Below, in pieces: positions 57,192-64,000 of a DNA stretch of 64,000 nt. The DNA is from Dactylellina haptotyla (Eukaryota > Ascomycota > Orbiliomycetes > Orbiliales > Orbiliaceae). Position numbers and translations under genes: made by a program. Location of the stretch: assembly GCA_031310005.1 (NCBI GenBank), contig CM062381.1:4030001-4094000 (forward strand), given 5' to 3'. Within the stretch, counting starts at the first letter, position 1. Every line of letters starts with the position of its first letter. The notes beneath the pieces are model-generated. The model was not told the origin of the DNA and did not search any database. It worked only from the letters and a program-made list of their open reading frames with translations.

Positions 57192-60100
57192 ATGTCTTCA
57201 AACACGCGATCGAAAAAGACCGAAAGACCCACCCGTACATCCGAGAGAAATCGAAAATCCCTGCCTGCCACTGGCTCCGAGAAGGCTCCCTCACGCTCCT
57301 CAGGCCGAAGGAAAGAGCACACTCCTGACAAACTCGCCTCGTCAGATTCCAGGGACGAGTCTGGAATCGAGCTGGTCGAGTCCCTGCTCGGAGAGGAAGG
57401 CGCGAACGCACCTGTCGACACCGAAGTTCTCAGCCAAAAGCTCTTCGAGCACCTGTCTAGGGCCATAAAAAAACCTCACACCCCTGCTCCCGAACCTGAA
57501 GATGCCTCAGCCAGCGAGCCAACACCCAAATTGAAGGTCGAGGAGGATTCAGGCCTGTCCGAGGCTGGCCTACCTACCCCGAAACCTACAGACGACAAGA
57601 TCAGAGCAGAAGATCTGGAAGCTGCCCGGGATCTCGTGCACTTTTTCGAGGCTCCACGATACGTTTCTGAGAAGGGTGATGGTAGGTGACATGGTCTCAC
57701 GGGTTGACCCGTAACGAATATGGGTTTGTTTACTAAAATTGGCACTCATCATAGGCGATACACCGACGACTACGAACGGCGAGGCCGGTAAGCAAAGTTG
57801 ACAGGTGACAATCTATTATAGTAACAAGGGCCAATTGCTGATTTTTCTGAACCTAGCAGTCGCTACCACATTAATAGAAGTCACAACGCAGGATGCCGAC
57901 CAGGTCGATGCGAGCACGGTCACGAAAGTAATATCTACTGTATCTGCGGCTGCTACTGTGGATTCCTCGAACGATCTGCTACTGGCTGAATCTACACCCG
58001 TCCCTGACCTACATTTCACGATATCAACGGTGGCATCGCAAGAACTGGAAGAAAAACCCCAAGGTCCAGGCTCCAAGTCTGACGGCCGAAGCCCGAAGCT
58101 CACCCCGTCTGCACTCGCGGCTGATGACAGCACGGAGAACTCCAAATCTACTCTCGAAACGAAACCTGCGACCCGGGCCAAGTCTGCCGACGCTAAAAGG
58201 ACCCGGAAGCAAGCCAATGCTCACCAGGATGGATCGGCACAGAGTATAGACGGCGACAGTATGGAGCTGGAGGAGGTGGATATTGTAAAAACAGGTGGTG
58301 CGGATGATCTACTGGCACCGGTCACATCTTCGATAGCAGTCGACTCCATCACAGACACAGCGTTCCCCCAGGACGATACACCTGGAGAGTTCCTCGGCAT
58401 CACTAGCAAATCTTCCTCTGATATCTTTTTGCCGGACGGTCACCTGCCTCTGTTATCTGGAGGTATCAACCCTCTGGACATATCTCTTAGTGTCGACGAG
58501 GATGTCGCCATGACAGATACCTCAAAACCAGCGTCCACGACCTCCAAGAAAAATCAAAATCCGACTGACGAGGATGATACTCAGGTGGATAGTTGCGCTT
58601 CCTGCAGGAGGGCAGTTCCACTGGTCAGAACGGGACCGCGATCTCATATTGTCCCGACATTGTGGATCCAATGTGATGGTTGTAAAAAATGGTATCATAA
58701 TGTCTGCGTCAATGTATCCGAGAAGGAAGTCAATGACTTGGATAAATATCACTGTTCAAATTGTGTACCGCGGTTGGGTGCCTCAACTTGTAAGTTGTAA
58801 TGTTTGACCCTGGGGGCCTCAAAAGGTGCTAACCGCTTTAGATCGACGAAAATCGTCTCGCGCGCACACAGCAATCGACTATGTCTCGCTCAACGAAGGA
58901 TCACGTGCTCCATTCAAAGCTTCCGGCGACTCGACGCAACATCCATTTGTCGAGCCAATCAGCCAGATGCAATTTGCTCCTGATGACTTCCCGAGACTGA
59001 TCCCCGAGCTCCTGGATGTAGATTTCTTCGAACAAGGCCATGGCTTCGTTCAACCGATCGTTATACCCGCCGCTTGCAATCCTAGACCGCAATTTCTCAG
59101 AGAAATACACTTGCTTACTAATGGGATGCGAGAAGATGGTACGATTGATGTCGAAAAAGTCTCCAAAGTGGAAAAGTTCCCGGCGCTGTTCAAAAAAGAC
59201 AAGAAGGACGCCACGCCAAAGTCTCGCAACGCTATTCGTGTCGCAACGTCCGACCAGGTTACAGTTTCTCGGCGGCCGAATAACGACGCTGATGCTTTGG
59301 GTATGATAATTCCTGCAGACTTGACTGTTCGACGAGTCGCGGAATATATTGGATTCGACGAAAAGGTGGAGGTTTTAGATGTGCTCTCCCAGTCACAGGA
59401 CAAGAAGTCCTGGACATTCGTCGACTGGGTTGAGTACTTTGAGACCCCGCAGAAAGATCGAGTCAAAAACGTCATCAGTCAAGAATTCTCGCATACTAGA
59501 CTTGCTGAAGCTGTAAGACGTCCTGCAATTGTCGAAGCTTTGGATCTGGCGGAACAGGTATGGCCGGAAGATTTAAGGAGTACCTTCCCCAAAGTCCAGC
59601 TGTACTGTTTGATGGGTGTTTCCGGGTCTTACACGGACTTCCACATCGATTTTGGTGGCTCGTCCGTCTTTTACCATGTCATTTCGGGTAAAAAGACGTT
59701 CTTCTTTGTTCCTCCGACAAAAAACAACCTTTCAAAATACGAGGCTTGGAGCAAGATGCCCGATCAGAACTCTACCTGGTATCCGAGTTTACTATCCAAC
59801 GATAATGATAACGGAGAGGAACACGTTCGACGGGTGGACCTTCAAGCTGGCGACACCATGTTGATTCCTTCTGGCTGGATACACGCTGTTTTAACGCCTG
59901 AAGATGCTCTCGTTATTGGTGGAAACTTCCTAACCCGGTTATCGATTGACCGACAAATTCGTATTGCAGAAATAGAAAAAGATACTAGTGTCCCTGCGAG
60001 ATTCAGGTATCCGCAATTCCAAAAGGTCATGTGGTTTACAGCGCTGGATTATCTTCAGAAGGACCCGCTTCCTGAAGAACTCTTCGACGATGACGATTGG

Positions 60101-62213
60101 GAGTTACTCATCACGACCGAAGAAGTGCAGACGCAGCGAACCTACGTTACCTATTCTCAATATGAACTGGACGGTTTGCCTGTGCTCGCTGATTACCTCC
60201 TACGAACCGCACTGATCGTTATGAATTACATAACCGAGGGGATCACGCAGGAAAAGAGGAAGCGGGTGCAGAATAGTATCCCGAAACACGTCCAGGATCC
60301 ACTGAGCACTGTGCAGCTCTTTGGACGGTGGATGGCGTGGAAGCGCGGTGATGTGATAGTTCCATACTGGGCCCAAAGGAATTGGAACCCCGGTGAGGGA
60401 TTCACTGGAATCGGCGCGAGCGATAAGAAGTCCGGTCAGAAATCGAAGAAAGCGAAAAGCGAATCGGTGGATATGGGTAAAGGAGGCTCGCCAAGGGAAG
60501 GACTGAGGAAATCTAAGCCTTCCGCGAAATTGAGAGACAGCTTGCCGGGTTCTCCATCAATCGTGGTCACACCCAGTCGCCAAGTCTCTTTCTCGTCAGA
60601 TCCCAAGGCCGCGGCGGACAAGATCAGAAGTTTTGCGAAAAAGAGCGGGAAGAGGGCAATATCGCCGAGTTCTACGACCGCAACGCCAACCTCCACGAAG
60701 ACGAGAAAGATATCAGCTGGGTCATCTACGCAATCTACCCCAGTGTCTTCGCAGAAGCGGCAAGGATCCGATACCCCTGGACCCGGACGCCCGCGATCTG
60801 GGTCTAACGCTAGGAGGGCATCTATATCGCAGAATGGATCGACTAAACCGGCAACAACACTCTTCACTCCTGATGGCAAGCCATTGTCCCAAGCGGTTAT
60901 CAACAAGGGATTAGCCGACAATCATAGACTAGCTGAAACGATTCGGAATAAGTATTCGTACAGCTCGAGTCCGAAGAACAGCATCCTGGGACCTAAGCGC
61001 ACGGCTTGCGACGACTGCCGACGTCAGAAGGTACATATTCTTATATTTTCATAACTGCACTGAATTTTGATTACTAACTGGATTATAGATCGCCTGCAAA
61101 CATAAAGACGAGGTCGCTCTCGCCGAAGCTGAGATTATGAAAGAGTTAGTAAAAGGATCTAAGCCCGGCGGTGGATTTGAAAACGCGGCGAAAGCATCTC
61201 AGGGGTCTCCTAAAGTACAACCGGTGAATACTGGATCAGCCAAGGATGCAGGGCGAGGCGTCAATTATCAAATTTCCAAGAATGGACGCCCCGTAGCCTG
61301 TGAGGCATGCAAAAGATCAAGGGTATGCTTCAATGATATTAATAACTTTGGTTTGCATGATTGCTAATTGAACCTATAGCGCCGATGTATTCATAATGGC
61401 CAAGAGGGATTCCCACCGGCAAAGAGGCGGTCGCAAAAGGATAAAGATACACCTGAGACTGATGGTGCGCCTGATTCGCGACCTCGAAAGAAGAAGAACC
61501 CAACGAGTGCCGGTGCTTCCTCCAGTCCAGGACTTGACGGATTCGATTCCGGACCGGAATTCAGTGACGAGCTGTCGACCCTTAGTTCATTGGATTCTGA
61601 AGCTCTCGAGGACGAGGACTCTACCCCCCTGGATCCAATAATCCTGGATTCCGACGGCAAGGGAATTGGAAAGGGCTTCCTAGATTCACACGGTGTTGAT
61701 GGCAAGAAAGGAGATTACTTGGACATGAGCTTTGAAAGCTCGACTACAACAGCTTTCAACAGCTTTGCGCGAGAAAGCGGCCTACGCGGTGCAGCTTCAG
61801 CCGGGAACGGCAGCGTTAGCGAAAAAGGAGATGGGATTACCGTTGATGATTCACGAACCGGGTCTAAGAGACGGTTACCGGAAGAATTTGCAGGATTTAG
61901 AGGTACGGTTGATGATGGGGATGACGCTGATGCGAGTGTTTTTGCCGCTACGGCTGCGGTTGCTGCAGCGAATTCTGCTGCTGGTAACAATGGTATGGAT
62001 AGCTTGAGCGCAGCAAAGCGACCACGGGTTGATCCTTCTACTCCTGCATTATTTTCACCACCAGAAGATGGCGTTTACGGCGAATATTTTGGGGCGGCTG
62101 CTGTTGATGGGGACGATGATGGGAAGAAGAAAGATGGTGTAGATAAGGGTTGGGAGAGTAATGATTTGCCGACGATGTTCATTCCGCCAACAGGGATACC
62201 GCCTGGGGCGTGA
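57192..62213 (+). CDS. JHD1: JmjC/PHD histone demethylase (Jhd1/KDM2-type)
   Basis: The protein has 1570 aa from six exons: 57192-57681, 57755-57787, 57857-58789, 58842-61030, 61089-61322 and 61380-62213. Introns are 73, 69, 52, 58 and 57 bp, all in phase. A disordered basic/acidic N-terminal 400 residues come first. A PHD finger starts at Cys421 (CASC ... WIQCDGCKKWYHNVCV ... YHCSNC). The JmjC domain follows, with the Fe(II) ligands His753, Asp755 (FHIDFGG) and His833 (GWIHAV), and YCLMGV, FFFVPPT and GGNFLTRLS. JmjC then helical region matches Jhd1/KDM2, which removes methyl groups from histone H3 Lys36 using 2-oxoglutarate and O2. Two C-x2-C-x6-C modules lie at residues 1208-1218 and 1286-1296. 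The C-terminus is Ser/Asp-rich. It acts in the nucleus on chromatin. Confidence 0.93.
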
Positions 62214-63181
62214 TTGAACTCTTGTTGTTGTGAAGGGGTCTCCTACTGTTTTGGTTCCTTTTCCTTTTGTCACATTATTGGGGCTTTCTGGAATTTTGTC
62301 TTTTTTCTTGATACTACTACTTTTTCTCTTTTTCTTATTGGGTGGGGGAACTTCTTTTTGGAAAACTCGGTGTTGGATATTTCTTATTTACATTTTCAGT
62401 TTTTTATTTCTCTTAGGATTTCTTTTCAAGTTACCTCCTTTGCTTACTCTTGCCCCTTATATTTCTTTTAAAGCATGGTTTTTGAGAAAGACTTTTGGTT
62501 TTTTGAAGGATCGCTCCTTGTGTGAAAATACGACTATCTCCTTATACTGGCAGTTTATCGCTCGTCATCTTTTTTTTTGGTTTTGCTTCGTGATATCCCC
62601 TCCAGTTATGCGTTTTGAAAACTGCTTTCTATCTGTGACAATATACTCTACTTTTCTATATTAAACACACAATATTCAATTTTGGTGACCTAAATAGGCA
62701 TTTCAACCACTCAATACTAGCACACCTTCGCCTTCTAGAGTTCTCGTAAATAAATTCACAATATATGAAATCACGAATCCATGGACGGGTGTTTAAACCT
62801 GGCCCACCGAGAGCTTAGCCTCTTTTGAACGTAATATATCGGGATTGACTAGAAATAACCACGGATCGTTAAACTGCCGAGCTTCTGTTAGAAGGGAAGC
62901 CCGATATCCGGTACCGAAAGTGCATCGGTCGATTTTAACCGGATATTTGCCATACATCCATGAACGGGATGATTGCAACCGAATTAAACGACGGCGTGGG
63001 AGCTTGCTAAACCCGAATTTTCGCCTAGTTGGATCCACCGCGTTCGAATATATATTAAGGTCTATCATGTTGTTACACTTCCAAGATATTTATATTACGA
63101 ATCTGCGGATCTTGATGACTGCTAACGGGATAATTTTGAGGAAAACGGATTGAATTTTTACTTGGCGTCACGCAACATAGG

Positions 63182-63202
63182 TTGGTGGAACTCTTCCACC
63201 AA
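63182..63202. promoter_or_regulatory. Perfect inverted repeat in the glycosidase promoter
   Basis: TTGGTGGAA and TTCCACCAA face each other across a 3-nt spacer, 186 bp upstream of the ATG and 65 bp upstream of the TATA box. The symmetry suits a dimeric regulator; which one is unknown. Confidence 0.4.
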
Positions 63203-63267
63203 TCGGTACCGGTGGAGGTTAGATCGGTGAAATATTTAAGCTATATATGTTGTCGTTAGGAAGCGGG

Positions 63268-63275
63268 TATATAAG
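63268..63275 (+). promoter_or_regulatory. TATA box candidate of the glycosidase gene
   Basis: TATATAAG about 115 bp before the ATG at 63389. Confidence 0.45.
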
Positions 63276-63388
63276 GAGCTTAGATATTATACATTAGGTT
63301 ATTGAAGATTCCATACGTATTTCATCCATTCCCGTAGGCTATTTATCTTAGGGAAATCGTAGCTAATACGCTACTACGAATCGCGGAA

Positions 63389-64000
63389 ATGAAGGAAATC
63401 GTAGCTTTTATTCTCTTGTTTCACTCGGGACGGGTGCTGGGAGCTTTGGATCCCAGTGCTATTACCCAACAGTACTTTGGAAATGATGCGCCGTGGTATA
63501 AAGAGCGCATTCCTCTTTTTGAGACCAGTGATACCGATATCACAAAGGTCTACTATTATCGCTGGAATATCTTCAGAGCACACCAGCGCGACTTAGGTGC
63601 CAATGGCTATATCTCTACCGAATTTCTCGATAATGTTGGCTGGCAGACGAATCCTTGGGCTACTATCAATGATGCGACTGGCTTTCATCTTAATGAAGGC
63701 AGATGGTGCCGCGATCGCCGGTTTAAAGAGGACTATGCGACGTTCATGTACAGCTCCAATAGTAACACTCGCCAGTATTCGGAGAACATGGCTGATGGGG
63801 TATACAAAGGGTTCTTGGTTGATGGTGATCTGACTTCTGCGGCGAACAGATTAAGTTCGATGCAGACGGTATGGAACGCTTGGGCGGATTGTCTTGATAC
63901 TTCCAAGGGACTCTATTATGTTGAACCCTTGAGGGATGCGACGGAGTATACGATCTCGAGTATTGATGCCACTGGTGGCGCGGATGGGTTCACCGGAGGG
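63389..64000 (+). CDS. Secreted six-hairpin-type glycoside hydrolase, N-terminal part (runs off right edge)
   Basis: 204 codons are open to the edge with no stop or intron. A signal peptide MKEIVAFILLFHSGRVLG precedes the mature part ALDPSAITQQYFGNDAPWY. The following region (YYYRWNIFRAHQRDLG, then FLDNVGWQTNPWATINDATG, EGRWCRDRRF, ENMADGVYKGFLVDGD, WNAWADCLD and GLYYVEPLRDATEYT) has the Trp/Tyr/Asp-rich look of alpha/alpha six-hairpin glycosidases such as the MGH1-like group, which act on plant or microbial polysaccharides. The phrase DATEYTISSIDATGG is probably part of the active-site region, but I cannot assign catalytic residues without the rest. Substrate unknown. The promoter contains a perfect inverted repeat, suggesting carbon-source control. 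Confidence 0.7.
   Translation, partial: MKEIVAFILLFHSGRVLGALDPSAITQQYFGNDAPWYKERIPLFETSDTDITKVYYYRWNIFRAHQRDLGANGYISTEFLDNVGWQTNPWATINDATGFHLNEGRWCRDRRFKEDYATFMYSSNSNTRQYSENMADGVYKGFLVDGDLTSAANRLSSMQTVWNAWADCLDTSKGLYYVEPLRDATEYTISSIDATGGADGFTGG

Larger units (their letters stand above)
62214..63388. other. Intergenic between JHD1 and the glycosidase gene
   Basis: The left half is a very T-rich 3' region of JHD1. The right half holds the promoter of the glycosidase gene with a 9-bp inverted repeat at 63182-63202 and TATATAAG at 63268-63275, about 115 bp before the ATG. Confidence 0.5.

Overview
The window reads as nuclear DNA of a filamentous ascomycete (Pezizomycotina). Genes carry many short introns (about 50-105 bp) with GTANGT-type donors, CTAAC-like branch sites and YAG acceptors. 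Intergenic distances are a few hundred bp to about 5 kb. The gene set (RQC2, ENA-type Na+-ATPase, APN1, PMR1, SUA5, RET3, NEDD8, RMT2, JHD1, an Egh16-like secreted protein) is typical of that group. A leotiomycete is my guess, not something the sequence proves. Exon coordinates were worked out by hand from splice signals and reading-frame continuity.

Region 1 (1-10 kb) is sparse and looks accessory or decaying. It has a divergent Zn2Cys6-like regulator running off the left edge whose exon phases do not all reconcile, a histidine-phosphatase gene with no in-frame ATG before its catalytic RHG motif, an intact GPI-anchored cysteine-rich surface protein, and a small secreted protein that appears frameshifted near its N-terminus.

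Region 2 (10-21.4 kb) is a housekeeping block: RQC2/TAE2 (ribosome quality control), a convergent ENA-type P-ATPase in five exons, APN1 (AP endonuclease IV) in four exons, and an intron-containing tRNA-Leu(AAG).

Region 3 (21.4-34 kb) is gene-poor and rich in secretome genes: a 98-aa Pro/Thr-rich secreted protein, a 216-aa secreted protein with three cysteine-rich repeats, and an Egh16-like secreted protein with a long acidic C-terminal tail carrying 12 Lys-Arg sites. A multi-pass membrane protein and an ankyrin-like pseudogene follow.

Region 4 (34-64 kb) is again mostly conserved. It holds PMR1 (Golgi Ca2+/Mn2+ ATPase), SUA5 (threonylcarbamoyl-AMP synthase), RET3 (COPI zeta) divergent from a large mitochondrial-type protein, NEDD8/RUB1, RMT2, a small cysteine-containing conserved-looking protein, JHD1 (JmjC/PHD demethylase) and the first 204 codons of a secreted six-hairpin-type glycosidase cut by the right edge. 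Two long gene-free stretches (37.2-42.4 kb and 51.1-55.3 kb) lie here.

No operon-like pathway cluster, transposon or CRISPR was found. The most unusual object is the Egh16-like protein with the Kex2-site repeat tail.
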